A model generated the notes under the pieces. The model saw only the letters and a list, made by a program, of their open reading frames with translations, was not told where the DNA came from and searched no databases. Below are positions 51,285 to 60,401 of a stretch of 64,000 nt of DNA, piece after piece. The stretch's first letter is position 1, and every line of letters begins with the position of its first letter. Location of the stretch: positions 1-64,000 of the forward strand of contig DAHUXD010000033.1 in assembly GCA_027307335.1 (NCBI GenBank), written 5' to 3'. This DNA comes from Acidobacteriota bacterium (GTDB lineage Bacteria > Acidobacteriota > Thermoanaerobaculia > UBA5066 > Gp7-AA6). The position numbers and the translations under genes are program-made.

Positions 51285-51582
51285 CTCTCGGAAATCGTTT
51301 CGCCTCAGGATTGGACGAGGACCGGGGCCCCAGGGTCTACACCAGGATCGCGATGATGATGTCCGTCAAGATACGCTCCGGAAGTGAACCCGCTCTAAAT
51401 CGGGGAATACTCTCCGGTGGCAGCCTCCCGGCGCGTGCTCTTTTCCAGCAACTTCTCCCGAGAGGACCGAAGACGTCCGTTCATTCCGCCGTGCTCGACC
51501 CGACACAGCAGCCGGCGGGCGCCTGCGGGCCGGGCACGCCACATTTCCGCGATACCACCAACGACACGCGATCTGCGTGCGT
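51285..51582. other. Non-coding stretch before tRNA-Pro
   Basis: About 300 bp between the divergent exported-protein gene and the tRNA promoter. I see only short, low-quality frames and no clear regulatory element for the leftward gene. Confidence 0.6.
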
Positions 51583-51611
51583 TTGACAGGCCGCGCCGAC
51601 CCTGCTGAAAT
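51583..51611 (+). promoter_or_regulatory. Sigma-70-type promoter of tRNA-Pro
   Basis: A perfect -35 TTGACA (51583-51588), a 17-bp spacer and TGAAAT (51606-51611) as -10, placing transcription start near 51618, about 14 bp before the tRNA 5' end. Confidence 0.75.
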
Positions 51612-51631
51612 GCGCGACGGTATCCCCCGGT

Positions 51632-51708
51632 CGGGATGTGGCGCAGTCTGGTAGCGTACCTGAATGGGGTTCAGGGGGTCCCGGGTTCGAATCCCGGCAT
51701 CCCGACCA
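51632..51708 (+). tRNA. tRNA-Pro (anticodon GGG)
   Basis: A 77-nt cloverleaf with acceptor stem CGGGATG/CATCCCG, D-arm GCGC-AGTCTGGTA-GCGT, anticodon stem CCTGA/TCAGG with loop ATGGGGT (anticodon GGG), T-arm with GGTTCGAATC, and an encoded CCA at 51706-51708. It reads proline codons CCC and CCU. Its 3' half serves as the attachment site of the adjoining element. Confidence 0.95.
51671..51708. other. Candidate attachment site in the 3' half of tRNA-Pro
   Basis: The integrase gene ends inside the tRNA (stop at 51671-51673 on the reverse strand), the usual arrangement when an element has integrated at a tRNA 3' end and kept the gene whole. The core is therefore expected within the T-arm and acceptor stem to CCA. 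The matching copy should lie beyond the right edge of the window. Confidence 0.65.
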
Positions 51709-52936
51709 AATTACCCGCAATTGGCGGGGCTTTTCGAGACAACAGACGTGACGTGTGCTCGTTCGTGTGCTCGTTCGAACGGAACGGCGAGACGTTTTCT
51801 CCGACCGCGGCACGACGCTCCGCATAGCTCCGCGCCTTCGTCAGCGCGTCGAGCTTGTCGTCCATCGTCGTGATGTTGTAGCGGGCGAGCATCGACCGGG
51901 TCTTGTGCCCGGTGATCGTCATCGCGACCGTCTCCGGGACACCGGCGCGGACCATGTTCCTCACGGCCGTCCGCCGGAGATCGTGGAATAGCCGACCCGG
52001 CGAGACGCCGGCCTTCCTGCACGCCTTCCGAAACTGCTTGTTGAAGGTCGATGTCGGGATCGGGGCGCCGCCGCGGTGGAAGACGTACTCCGAGACTCCA
52101 ATCGCGCCGCCCAGGCGCGGGTACTCGCGAGACCGCCAGCGCCCCTCGATGATCGCCGTGAGTTCGTCGTCGAGCGGGACCGACTGCGGCTCGCCGTTCT
52201 TCGAGTCGGGCACGCCCACCACGCCGCCGGCCCGGTCTACCCATTCCCACCGAAGCCCGAGCAGCGTCCCCCGGCGCCAGCCCGTTGCGAACGCGAAGCG
52301 CGCCATCGCGGCGAGCGGTTCGGGGAGGTGCTCGAGTAGCCTCATCAGGTCCGCGGTTTCGAAGAAGCCCTGCCGCGTGTTCTTCTCAGGGAACCTCCCC
52401 GGGAAGGCCGGCGCGCGGCGGATGCGCCTGGACTCCAGCCCGAGCTGGAAGGCTCGGCGCAACAGCTCGACCTCACGATTGACCGTCGCCGGTTCCCGCC
52501 CCTCGGCGCGACGGGCGGTCATGAACCGGGTGACGTCGGCCGTCGTCACGTCGGCCGCACGCCTCGGGCCGAAGACCGCCCGCACCGGCGGAATGACGTC
52601 TGTTCCGTCCTTGCCCTTGTGGATCGCCAGCCGGAGCCGCGCACTCTCGAGCCCCTTGATCTCGCGGCGCTCGTAGTCGGCCAGGAGCTCGTCTAGCAGC
52701 TCCTCGACCCTCACCCGGCGATGCGCCGACGTCTCGAAGTCGTCGAGCCCGTCGCGATCGTTCGCAACCTGGCGCAGGCGCGCGGCGAGCTTCTTCTTCG
52801 CCTTCTCCTCGTCCTCGGTCTTCGCCGACTCGCGGATCAGGCCCCAGCCCGAGCCGTTCGGCCTCGGGCCGTAGAACGCCATCATCCAGACCCTCCGACC
52901 CTTTGGCCGGTAGATCCGGCCGTCGCCGCGTGTCAT
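51671..52936 (-). CDS. int: Tyrosine recombinase / phage integrase, 421 aa
   Basis: An N-terminal arm-binding region and SAM-like core-binding domain (about 70-180, TVNREVELLRRAFQLGLE) precede the catalytic domain with the first Arg in TGWRRGTLLGLRW, the HxxR box HDLRRTAVRNM, the GH in ITGHKTRS and the Tyr nucleophile in MLARYNITT. The last codons (GMPGFEPGTP) are the reverse reading of the tRNA 3' half. It catalyses insertion and excision at tRNA-Pro. The start overlaps the small RHH gene by 4 bp. Confidence 0.93.
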   Translation of the reverse strand: MTRGDGRIYRPKGRRVWMMAFYGPRPNGSGWGLIRESAKTEDEEKAKKKLAARLRQVANDRDGLDDFETSAHRRVRVEELLDELLADYERREIKGLESARLRLAIHKGKDGTDVIPPVRAVFGPRRAADVTTADVTRFMTARRAEGREPATVNREVELLRRAFQLGLESRRIRRAPAFPGRFPEKNTRQGFFETADLMRLLEHLPEPLAAMARFAFATGWRRGTLLGLRWEWVDRAGGVVGVPDSKNGEPQSVPLDDELTAIIEGRWRSREYPRLGGAIGVSEYVFHRGGAPIPTSTFNKQFRKACRKAGVSPGRLFHDLRRTAVRNMVRAGVPETVAMTITGHKTRSMLARYNITTMDDKLDALTKARSYAERRAAVGENVSPFRSNEHTNEHTSRLLSRKAPPIAGNLVGMPGFEPGTP

Positions 52937-53103
52937 GGCCTCGCCGCCTTCTTCGGCGGCTTCGCGAGCGCCACCTCGAGGGCCTCCGTCACTACACGCC
53001 GCAGGTCGCGATCCGTATCCAGCGCGCGCTGTTTCGCCCTCCGCCAGAGCGCCTCTGGAACGTCGACATTGAGCCGTTTGAATCCCTTCGCTGGACCCGG
53101 CAT
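52933..53103 (-). CDS. Small ribbon-helix-helix (Arc/CopG-like) protein, 56 aa
   Basis: ATG 53103 follows GGGGGAGG. The sequence FKRLNVDVPEALWRRAKQRALD then RDLRRVVTEALEVAL is a typical strand-helix-helix DNA-binding unit. It overlaps int by 4 bp, so it probably controls integrase expression or serves as an excision factor. Confidence 0.75.
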   Translation of the reverse strand: MPGPAKGFKRLNVDVPEALWRRAKQRALDTDRDLRRVVTEALEVALAKPPKKAARP

Positions 53104-53280
53104 CGTGCCTCCCCCTATGTAATTATGCACTTGCTCGCTTGCAGATGCAACCCGAGATTCCCCGGGTGGCGATGACGGCCACTCCGCGCGACTGTCGCGT
53201 GTACGGCTCGAGAGGGGCCGTGGGAGACGGCTGGGAAGCGGTCAGCGACTCGCCCCGCTGATGTCACACCCTCCCAGACC

Positions 53281-56200
53281 TCACGACACGCCCCGCGCGC
53301 GCCGCGTCGACGCCGTGTAGCCGAAGGCTGCCGCCTTGCTCGCGAGGAAGTCGGCCACATCCACGAGATTCGAGAACGACGTCGTCAGCTGCGTAGTCGC
53401 CGAGTTGAGCGCGGTCATCGAGCCCGACGCCGTCGTCAGGTCGATCGCGAACTGGTTCGTCGTCGTGGTGAACAGGTCGATGATCGGGCGCATCTGGTGC
53501 TCGAACTGGGTATTCGCCGTGTCGATCGCCTGACCCATGCGACCCATGACGAGCTCGAACTGGTGCTCTGCGCTGGTCAGCTCCTTCGCCGCCCACGTCT
53601 GGATCGAGGCGCTGTTCGGGAATAGCCCCGACATGGTCATGATCGTCTGGACGATCTGGTTGTAGATCGTCTGCGCCTGCGTCGGGTCGGTGATCGTCGG
53701 CAACTCGCCTTCGAGGCTCGTCAGCTGCGTCTGGTAGATGCCGTACTGCTGCTGCGGCGTCTTGCCACGGAGCGAGACCGTCAACAGGTTCGACTCGAGC
53801 CCGGCCTGCGCCGACTGGATCATCGACACGATCTGCTGAACCATCTGCTGCTCGAGCTGGTAGCGGTTCTGGATGAGGGTGTTCAGCTGCTTGGCGCTGT
53901 CGATCTGCGACTGGCCGGTTAAGTACTGGAGGTTGTTGCCGAGGTCGAGGATGTTCTTGTCGGCGTCCTGGAGCTGCTGCGCGAAGGACTCCGACCCTTT
54001 CGCGAGCGTGTCGGCGAAGAGGCCGCTGTCTCTGCCTCCGACGTTGACCGGCTGAGCGATCTTCGTCATCAGGTCCTGCATCGTCGACAGGACCGAGAAG
54101 TAGCTGGAGAGGTAGTTCAGCGCGTCCTGAGCATTGAGACCTTTTGCCTTCGCCCAGATTTCGTTGAACTTGTCGAGCGTCCCGCCCATCGCGAGGAACG
54201 CATCCTGAAACGCCGGCTGGAACACGGACTGGACCTGCGCGGGCATCGACGAGCCGACCCAGTTGTTCATCATCGACTGCCAGTCCTGAGCGGTGATGTA
54301 CCCGCCGCTCGGCCCGGACTGGGAGACGTTCGCGTATGGCGACGGGAATGCCGTCGACAGACTGCCGCCGAGATCGCCACGAGGATCGACGCCGGTCGCG
54401 ATCCGAGTGAGGACCTTGATGAGCTCCGGCATCACGGAGTCTTTGATGCTGTCGGGCAGCGAGAGCAGGATGTTCGCGTAGCCGTTTCGGAAGTTGTCGA
54501 ATGAGGTCTGGATCTTCTGGAGCCACGCCTGCTGCTGCGCGGGGTCGGAGGCGATCTCACCGACCATGCCGCCGAGTTCTGCCATGCCGTTTCTGATGAC
54601 TGGCACCGCGTAGGTCGTGATCGAAGGCATCGCCTCGGTCAGCGCCGCGACGAGTGCGCCGACGAACGCCCCGATCAGGGCGCCGACGGGGCCGGCCATC
54701 GAGCCGGCCTCCGCTCCGGTGGTTGCGGTCAGGGCGCCGACGGCCGTTCCGACCGAGTAACCGGCCGAGGCGCCGGAGATCGCGCCCTGCAGCGGCGACA
54801 TGCCGCCCTGCGACAGCTGGTATCCGAGCGCCGCGACATTGAAGACCGCCCCCCCGACTGGAACGGCGGTGGCCAACCCCTGCTGATTCGCTGCGGCTAC
54901 TTCCGCCGGCGTGTAGTTCTTGCCGGTCGCGGGATTGATCTGATCGACACTGATGTTCCCGGCGATCGCCTTCCCTAACGCGGTGCCGAGCATGTCGGCC
55001 AGGTCCTGGCCGAACCGCTTCGCGCTGTTCGAGAGTTGCGCCTCGAGGATCTTCCCGATGTTCGCGCCGCCTGTCGTAGCCAGATCCGCGAACAGGTCCG
55101 AGAAGACGTTCGAGAACTCCTGCTTCCACGCCGCCGCGAGTCGCGTCAAACCCGCAAGCTGCTGCCGCTCGCTCTCCTGCTCGACCTGGACGTTTAGCTC
55201 ACTCTGCCGGTTCGAGAACTGCGTGAGGAGGTAGTCCTCCTTCGCGACGAAGTCCGGCGACAGCACCCACGAGCCGTCCTCGGACTGCTGTAGGCCCATG
55301 AAGCTGGTCGGGACCGTCGTGCCCTGCGTCTGCAAAAACTTCGAGAAGGTGTCGCCCTGCGGCAGCGGCCGAGCCGCCTGCGCCAGATCCATGAACGACC
55401 GCGTCAGCCCATCGACCGACACGCCGTAGTTCGACGTCAGGTCCGCGAGCTTCTGCAGGTCGCTCTTGTGCTGCTCGGAGAAAGCCTCGTCGGAGAGACC
55501 CTTGTCGGCCGCCAGCGTCGCCCAGTAGTTCGCCGTCAGATCGGCGAGCGCCTTCGTCAGCTTCGAGATGTCGTCGGCCGCCTGCACCGCCTTGCCGGCG
55601 GCGCCGAGCTGGCCGACGCCGCCCTGCAGAAGGCTGCTCGGCCCCGGGTCGAGCGCCGGCAGCGTCGGCATGTCCAAGCCGCCGTAAAAGTTCGAGTAGT
55701 ACTGGGAGTCGCCCTGGCTGGCGCGGCCGCTCTGCTGACGGAGCCATGCGATGTATGCGTCTGCCGAGGCCGGGCTGCCCGACTGCCAGCCTCCCGACGG
55801 CGGCGAGCCGTACCCGAGGCGCTCGCCCATCGCACTCAAGCCCGTGCCGGCCTGCTGGACGTTGTACGCGCCCGCCTTGAACAGCATGATCGCGTCCTGC
55901 AACGCCAGCCCGAGGACGCGCCCGAGGTCCCGAATGTCCTGCAGCAGCTCCGGGTCCTTGAACATGTCCCGCAGCGACTTCATCGCGTCTGAGCCCTGCC
56001 CGAACGTCGACTCGAACCCCTGCCCTAACGCCGTCGCGAGGTCGTCCTTCGCCTTCTCCCACGCCGAGTGCAGCGAGTCCGGCACCGAGCCGCCGAGTGC
56101 CGCGATCTTCGACTGGATGGCCTGGGCGAGGACCTGCCCCGCATCCTCCCCGGCAGCCTGGAGGTCCTGCGACGTGATGCCGAGCACCTGCAGCAGTGCG

Positions 56201-56682
56201 TTACGGCCTGCACCACGGCCGCCGCCGCTGGACAGCAGCCTCGTGAACGCCGCCTGCATCTCCTCCGGCGCGCGCCCGGCCGCCGCAGCCAGCTGGTCAA
56301 GCTCGACTGTGATCTCCTGCAGCCCCGCCTGCGACCAGCCCTGCCGGATGCCCAGCGGCAAGATCCGCGTATACATGTCCGCCAGCTGCAGCGCAGTCGA
56401 TCGCGTCTCGTCCTGCGCCTTCTGGAAGAACGCCAGCGCTTCCGCACCGGCCTGCGCCGACCCCGTAAACGTCGTCAGCGCCCGCGACACGTCCTGCAGC
56501 TTGTCCGCCGCATCCGCCGCCGTGTCGAACACCTTGAACGCCGTGTCCAGCGTCAACAGCGTCGTCCCCAACGCCATCACGTCGTCGCCAAAACGGCTGA
56601 TCCGGTCGCTGATCCGGTTCAGCGGCTCCGTCAGCCCGTCCTCGAGCTGCAGCAGAATTGAGAGTGTTTCGTCGCTTGCCAT
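53281..56682 (-). CDS. Phage tail tape measure protein, 1133 aa
   Basis: A long, mostly helical protein with the N-terminal LQLEDGLTEPLNRISDRISRFGDDV and coiled-coil segments of tape measure proteins, a central hydrophobic glycine-zipper stretch (GAISGASAGYSVGTAVGALTA, MAGPVGALIGAFVGALVAAL, about residues 630-690) that would insert in the host membrane, and Gln/Ser-rich C-terminal helices. Its length predicts a tail of about 170 nm if intact, using the usual 1.5 angstrom per residue rule. No tail tube or assembly chaperone genes lie next to it. Confidence 0.85.
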   Translation of the reverse strand: MASDETLSILLQLEDGLTEPLNRISDRISRFGDDVMALGTTLLTLDTAFKVFDTAADAADKLQDVSRALTTFTGSAQAGAEALAFFQKAQDETRSTALQLADMYTRILPLGIRQGWSQAGLQEITVELDQLAAAAGRAPEEMQAAFTRLLSSGGGRGAGRNALLQVLGITSQDLQAAGEDAGQVLAQAIQSKIAALGGSVPDSLHSAWEKAKDDLATALGQGFESTFGQGSDAMKSLRDMFKDPELLQDIRDLGRVLGLALQDAIMLFKAGAYNVQQAGTGLSAMGERLGYGSPPSGGWQSGSPASADAYIAWLRQQSGRASQGDSQYYSNFYGGLDMPTLPALDPGPSSLLQGGVGQLGAAGKAVQAADDISKLTKALADLTANYWATLAADKGLSDEAFSEQHKSDLQKLADLTSNYGVSVDGLTRSFMDLAQAARPLPQGDTFSKFLQTQGTTVPTSFMGLQQSEDGSWVLSPDFVAKEDYLLTQFSNRQSELNVQVEQESERQQLAGLTRLAAAWKQEFSNVFSDLFADLATTGGANIGKILEAQLSNSAKRFGQDLADMLGTALGKAIAGNISVDQINPATGKNYTPAEVAAANQQGLATAVPVGGAVFNVAALGYQLSQGGMSPLQGAISGASAGYSVGTAVGALTATTGAEAGSMAGPVGALIGAFVGALVAALTEAMPSITTYAVPVIRNGMAELGGMVGEIASDPAQQQAWLQKIQTSFDNFRNGYANILLSLPDSIKDSVMPELIKVLTRIATGVDPRGDLGGSLSTAFPSPYANVSQSGPSGGYITAQDWQSMMNNWVGSSMPAQVQSVFQPAFQDAFLAMGGTLDKFNEIWAKAKGLNAQDALNYLSSYFSVLSTMQDLMTKIAQPVNVGGRDSGLFADTLAKGSESFAQQLQDADKNILDLGNNLQYLTGQSQIDSAKQLNTLIQNRYQLEQQMVQQIVSMIQSAQAGLESNLLTVSLRGKTPQQQYGIYQTQLTSLEGELPTITDPTQAQTIYNQIVQTIMTMSGLFPNSASIQTWAAKELTSAEHQFELVMGRMGQAIDTANTQFEHQMRPIIDLFTTTTNQFAIDLTTASGSMTALNSATTQLTTSFSNLVDVADFLASKAAAFGYTASTRRARGVS

Positions 56683-56692
56683 CGCCTTTACC

Positions 56693-57022
56693 TCACGTCG
56701 AACTTACCGCCGCGCGCACCGATGGGAACTCAGCAAGGTACGCCTCCCACCTGGCGGCCTCCCGCGCGTCAACCGCCTCGATGATGCGAAGGCCGAACTC
56801 GTCGAGCCCCTCAAGCCGGCGGTCGAACGCGTGCGACTTTGTGGTCATCATCGACCAGTAATAAATGGCGTCGAGAAGCTCGTCCCGCACCTTCAACATC
56901 GCACCCTCGTCGTCCATGTTCATGATCGCGTCCACATCGACGCCGTTACCGCACGAGTCGAAGTAGTGGCGCAGTTCTTCCATGCCGATGCTCAAGTCGT
57001 GGCAGAGATCACCCATGCCCAT
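56693..57022 (-). CDS. Hypothetical phage protein, 109 aa
   Basis: ATG 57022 is preceded by GGAGGA. The protein is acidic and helical (MGMGDLCHDLSIGMEELRHY, DELLDAIYYWSMMTTKSHAF, EFGLRIIEAVDAREAARWEAY). I recognise no family. It is 10 bp upstream of the tape measure gene, a position often held by tail-assembly proteins, but the sequence does not show that role. Confidence 0.65.
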   Translation of the reverse strand: MGMGDLCHDLSIGMEELRHYFDSCGNGVDVDAIMNMDDEGAMLKVRDELLDAIYYWSMMTTKSHAFDRRLEGLDEFGLRIIEAVDAREAARWEAYLAEFPSVRAAVSST

Positions 57023-57089
57023 GACGTTTCCTCCTTCTGCCGCACGCGGCGGCGGGTAACACGCGACTCGCGAAACCCCCACGGACTGC

Positions 57090-58682
57090 TCACCACAGCC
57101 GCCTCCGCAACATCCCGGCACGCTCGAAATCCGCCCTCGTCGGTCGCGGCTCCTTCTTCTGCTCGGGCACCGACGCCTCCGGTGCATCCGGTGCAATAGC
57201 AGGCTCGGCTCCGGGCCCGGACACATCCGGTGCGCCGGCAGGCTCCGCTTTCTTCGCCTCGGCCGGGGCACCGCTGCGCCTCGAGTCGCGTGGGCGCAAC
57301 ACGCCGTCCGCGCCGCGCTCAACAAGATGCTGCTCGTAGTACGCGAAGACGTTCTCGCCCGGCCCCGGTGCGCGAAGGTACGTCATCCCGTGAACGAACG
57401 CGTCGACCAGGTCGTCATGCACCGCGGCCGGAAACGCCGACAACTCCTCGACGAACCCATCCAGCCATGCCGCACCTTCCGGCAGGAACACACGCCCCGC
57501 CTCGATCGTCGGCGTCACCACGCTTGCCCTCAACACCTTGTCGCCCTCGGCCTTGATCGCCAACACCGGCAGACTCGTCTCGCGCTGCAACTCCTGCAAC
57601 AGCGACTGCCCGCTCGCCTTGTCCTCAACCACGACCGCCGCCGGCTTGAACTCGTGCGCGAGCTCGACGACGCGGCGCTTCAGCTCCGGGAACTCGACGC
57701 GGCCGCGCCACGCCGACAACACGTAGAAGCCCGTCGCCGTCTCCCCAATCGTCACGCACGCCGAGTAGTCGCTCTCCGTTCCCGTCTTGAACGCCGTGTC
57801 CCACGCCTGGATCACCCTGCTGAACGCCGGCGCTTCGCGATACCAACTCCACCACTCGCGCCGGAAAACCCGGCCCTCGCCCGCCGCCGGTCGCCCCTGG
57901 TACAGACTCACGAACTGCGCCGAGCCGAGAATCGCTCGACGACTCGCTAACTCCTCCCGCGAATACCGCGACCACAACGGCTCGCCCACCGCACGCCCGA
58001 GCGGATCGTTCTCCTCGGCGATCGCCGGCCAGTTCACGACCGTCCAGCCCTCGCCGCGATGCTCCGTCTCGAGCACGCCGATAAGGTCCGCCTGGTGCCA
58101 CCGCGTCGCGACGCAGACCACTGGCGCGCCCGGCTGCAACCGCGTCACGAGCGAAGTCGCGAACCAGTCGATCACGCTCTTCCGAATCGTCGGCGAGAAC
58201 GCTTCCGCGGCGTCCTTGATCGCGTCGTCGACGATCAGCAAGTCGGCCGACCTGCCCGTGACTCCGCTGCCTCGTCCGACCGCGAAGAAATTCCCGCCGG
58301 CAGTCGTCCCGAACCGCGTAGCCGCGGCACTCGTCTCGTCGACGCGACACGCCGGGAAGATCGCCTTGTGCCGCGGATCCTTCAGCAGCTCGCGCAGCGG
58401 ACGGCCAACGTCCGCGGCCCGCTCGTCGCTGTAGGTGCCGTAGACGATCCGCCGCGTCGGTTGACGGCCAAGCGCCCAGGCCATGAACGCCATCGCGGCA
58501 GATGTCTTCCCGTGTTGGGGAGGCGCACTCACAAGCAGCCGCTTGATCTCGCCCCGTTCGATCGCCTCGAACAGCTCGATCAGCCGCAGGATGTGCGGCG
58601 CCGGCTCGAACGCAGGCAGGACGCCCGCCGCGTAGATCGCGAGGTCAGCGGCCGCAGCCGCGAGGAAGCCGTCCGGTTTCAT
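57090..58682 (-). CDS. terL: Phage terminase large subunit, 530 aa
   Basis: The packaging ATPase-nuclease. Residues about 45-60 hold the Walker A loop SAPPQHGKTSAAM, LLIVDDAIKDA is Walker B, and CVATRWHQADLIG is the coupling motif; the C-terminal RNase H-like nuclease has its acidic residues in VIQAWDTAFKTG, AVVVEDKASGQS and HDDLVDAFVHG. A Pro/Ala/Glu-rich extension ends the protein. ATG 58682 and ATG 58691 are both possible starts. Confidence 0.92.
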   Translation of the reverse strand: MKPDGFLAAAAADLAIYAAGVLPAFEPAPHILRLIELFEAIERGEIKRLLVSAPPQHGKTSAAMAFMAWALGRQPTRRIVYGTYSDERAADVGRPLRELLKDPRHKAIFPACRVDETSAAATRFGTTAGGNFFAVGRGSGVTGRSADLLIVDDAIKDAAEAFSPTIRKSVIDWFATSLVTRLQPGAPVVCVATRWHQADLIGVLETEHRGEGWTVVNWPAIAEENDPLGRAVGEPLWSRYSREELASRRAILGSAQFVSLYQGRPAAGEGRVFRREWWSWYREAPAFSRVIQAWDTAFKTGTESDYSACVTIGETATGFYVLSAWRGRVEFPELKRRVVELAHEFKPAAVVVEDKASGQSLLQELQRETSLPVLAIKAEGDKVLRASVVTPTIEAGRVFLPEGAAWLDGFVEELSAFPAAVHDDLVDAFVHGMTYLRAPGPGENVFAYYEQHLVERGADGVLRPRDSRRSGAPAEAKKAEPAGAPDVSGPGAEPAIAPDAPEASVPEQKKEPRPTRADFERAGMLRRRLW

Positions 58683-58748
58683 GCCCGCCATCCTTCCTGC
58701 GCCGTTCCCGTCGAAGCCGAAGGCGCACCGCTGATAGGCTCCCAGGAC

Positions 58749-58949
58749 ATGGACGACACTGGCTTCGCTGCTCCGAATGGCGTGACCGTCACCTGCCCTG
58801 TCTGCGGCAGCAGGGCCGAGCTCAAGCCCGACACGGGCACACCGATCACGTCGGCTGCCAGGTGGACCTGCGAGAACCGCCACAAGCTCCGCGTCCGGTT
58901 CATGCCGAACGGCCCCGAGGTCGTCGAGGACAAGACCGGCGAGAACTGA
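58749..58949 (+). CDS. Small zinc-ribbon-like protein on the opposite strand, 66 aa
   Basis: A short frame with TVTCPVCGSRAELKPDTG and WTCENRHKLRVRF, which could bind zinc through CxxC...CxxxH. It points right while all neighbours point left, and only a weak AGGA precedes it. It fits the gap between the HTH and terminase genes well, which speaks for a real gene. Confidence 0.5.
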   Translation: MDDTGFAAPNGVTVTCPVCGSRAELKPDTGTPITSAARWTCENRHKLRVRFMPNGPEVVEDKTGEN

Positions 58950-58980
58950 CCAGGGACCGACGCTCGAACGAACAGATCGT

Positions 58981-59307
58981 TCACGACGTCCGCCCCGCGA
59001 TCCAGCGCTCGAGCCCAGCTTCGGACACGCCCCAGCCGCCGGTCGGGAAGTGCACGAGCGGCAGCGCCGCCTTGTTCCGATAGATCCACCACCGACCGCG
59101 GCCGAGCCGCGTAGCCGCTTCGGCCGGCGATAAGACGCGATCCGGAGCCGGTGGCGACGAAATCGGTCGCGAGGCTGTCGCGGCCATGACCGCCTCGGTT
59201 CGGACACGCTCCAACTCGCCCAGGAAAGCCGGAAGCCCTCCCGCCGCGGCCGCCTCGGTGGCAGCCTCCCGGACCAGTCGGAGGGCCTCCTGTTCCTTGA
59301 TTGTCAC
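58981..59307 (-). CDS. Phage helix-turn-helix protein (excisionase-like), 108 aa
   Basis: A helical N-terminal half is followed by a winged-helix block VLSPAEAATRLGRGRWWIYRNK then LPLVHFPTGGWGVSEAGLERWI, as in HTH_17 excisionase-type proteins. The position between terminase large and small subunits is unusual for an excisionase; a packaging-related DNA-binding role is possible. Confidence 0.75.
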   Translation of the reverse strand: MTIKEQEALRLVREAATEAAAAGGLPAFLGELERVRTEAVMAATASRPISSPPAPDRVLSPAEAATRLGRGRWWIYRNKAALPLVHFPTGGWGVSEAGLERWIAGRTS

Positions 59308-59449
59308 GAGCGGTCTGCCCCGCCGCGCTCACCAAGGAACGAGCACACAACTGACACACGTGCAGATAACCCACGCTTTTGCAGTAGCTTAGCGGCGTGT
59401 TCTGGGTCTTCGACCCGGCACGAACACGGCGAAACCGGCCGAATCCGGC

Positions 59450-60211
59450 TCATTCCGCGCCATCCCGAACGGGCTCGAGCACGGCCGGCGGCGGCTCGGG
59501 CTGCATCGGCTCCGGCACAACCTCCGCGTCGAGCACTTCGCCGACCGCTTCCGAAAAGTTTTCGGAACCGCTCTTGCGACCCTTCCCTTCCTTCGGGCCT
59601 GCAGCAGCCTGCCGCGCCTTCGCTTCTTCCCGCAGCTTCGGCTCGATCGCGTCGAGCACTTCGCCGGCCAAGCTGCCCGCCGTGAGATGCGCGATCGGGC
59701 GCGCGACACCCGCACGTTCCAGCAGCGCCGCACGCGCGGCCTCGTCCTTCCGCGCCAGCCCGGCCACGAGCATCGCGTCGAGCGCCTCCTGCCCGAACAG
59801 CTCCGACGGCGACACCTGCGCGACCTCGATCTGGACGGGCTTGTCCGCGCCGATCAGGCGCCGCTGCGATTCGGAGACGGAGACGAGGGCGCGAGCAAGC
59901 GCAGCGACCGCCGACGCGTCGCCGCCACCCGGCCTCTCTGCTTCCATCGCAAGGCGCTGCGAGAGTCTCAACCGGACGGCGTCGAGACGCTCACCTTCGA
60001 GCTTGCGGTACGTCGCGACGTCGGCCTCGGCCGGTGCCAGCTCGGCCAAGATCCGCCGCAGGTCGAAGTACACCGTCTTGCTCGAGACGCCGACTGCCGT
60101 CGCAATCGCTCCGAGGGAGGCGCCGGCGAGGCGATACTGCCAGACCTTCGCCCGTCGCTCGGCCGCCGCAGCGACCTCTGCGCGACGCTTCGGGTCGTTG
60201 CGCTTACCCAC
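59450..60211 (-). CDS. Terminase small subunit-like DNA-binding protein, about 253 aa
   Basis: An N-terminal homeodomain-like HTH (RAKVWQYRLAGASLGAIATAVGVSSKTVYFDL) precedes a long helical region (about 65-130, VRLRLSQRLAMEA, ALARALVSVSESQRRLIGADK) and an Ala/Pro/Glu-rich tail. This is the layout of terminase small subunits, and the gene is upstream of terL in transcription order. I start at GTG 60211 (VGKRNDPKRRAEV); the frame to 60301 runs through the GGAACGGGTT repeats and is less protein-like. Assignment is moderate. Confidence 0.6.
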   Translation of the reverse strand: MGKRNDPKRRAEVAAAAERRAKVWQYRLAGASLGAIATAVGVSSKTVYFDLRRILAELAPAEADVATYRKLEGERLDAVRLRLSQRLAMEAERPGGGDASAVAALARALVSVSESQRRLIGADKPVQIEVAQVSPSELFGQEALDAMLVAGLARKDEAARAALLERAGVARPIAHLTAGSLAGEVLDAIEPKLREEAKARQAAAGPKEGKGRKSGSENFSEAVGEVLDAEVVPEPMQPEPPPAVLEPVRDGAE

Positions 60212-60239
60212 GGCTCGACTCCCGGCGCCGTATCTGTGC

Positions 60240-60401
60240 AACCCGTTCCAACCCGTTCCAACCCGTTCCCGGTGCGGGTTGAACCCGGTCTCTCCCGACA
60301 ACTCGTTCCCGTTCCCCGACCGTTAGGTCGGGAACGAGTTTCGGGAACGGGTTCGGCGATCGCGGAACGAGTGTCATGCGGGGGCATCTTCGGAACGGGT
60401 T
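60240..60401. repeat. Five GGAACGGGTT boxes (iteron-like cluster)
   Basis: Three tandem copies of AACCCGTTCC lie at 60240-60269 and two copies in the other orientation (GGAACGGGTT) at 60344-60353 and 60392-60401. Between them CTCGTTCCCG and GGTCGGGAACGAG add related half-sites in a nearly palindromic arrangement. The cluster spans the gap between the RecA-like ATPase and the terminase small subunit-like gene. Confidence 0.75.

Noticed and set aside
58059-58748. Long rightward frame leading into the small zinc-ribbon gene
   Set aside because: It lies opposite the terminase gene and is Arg-rich without domains; only the part from 58749 looks like a gene.
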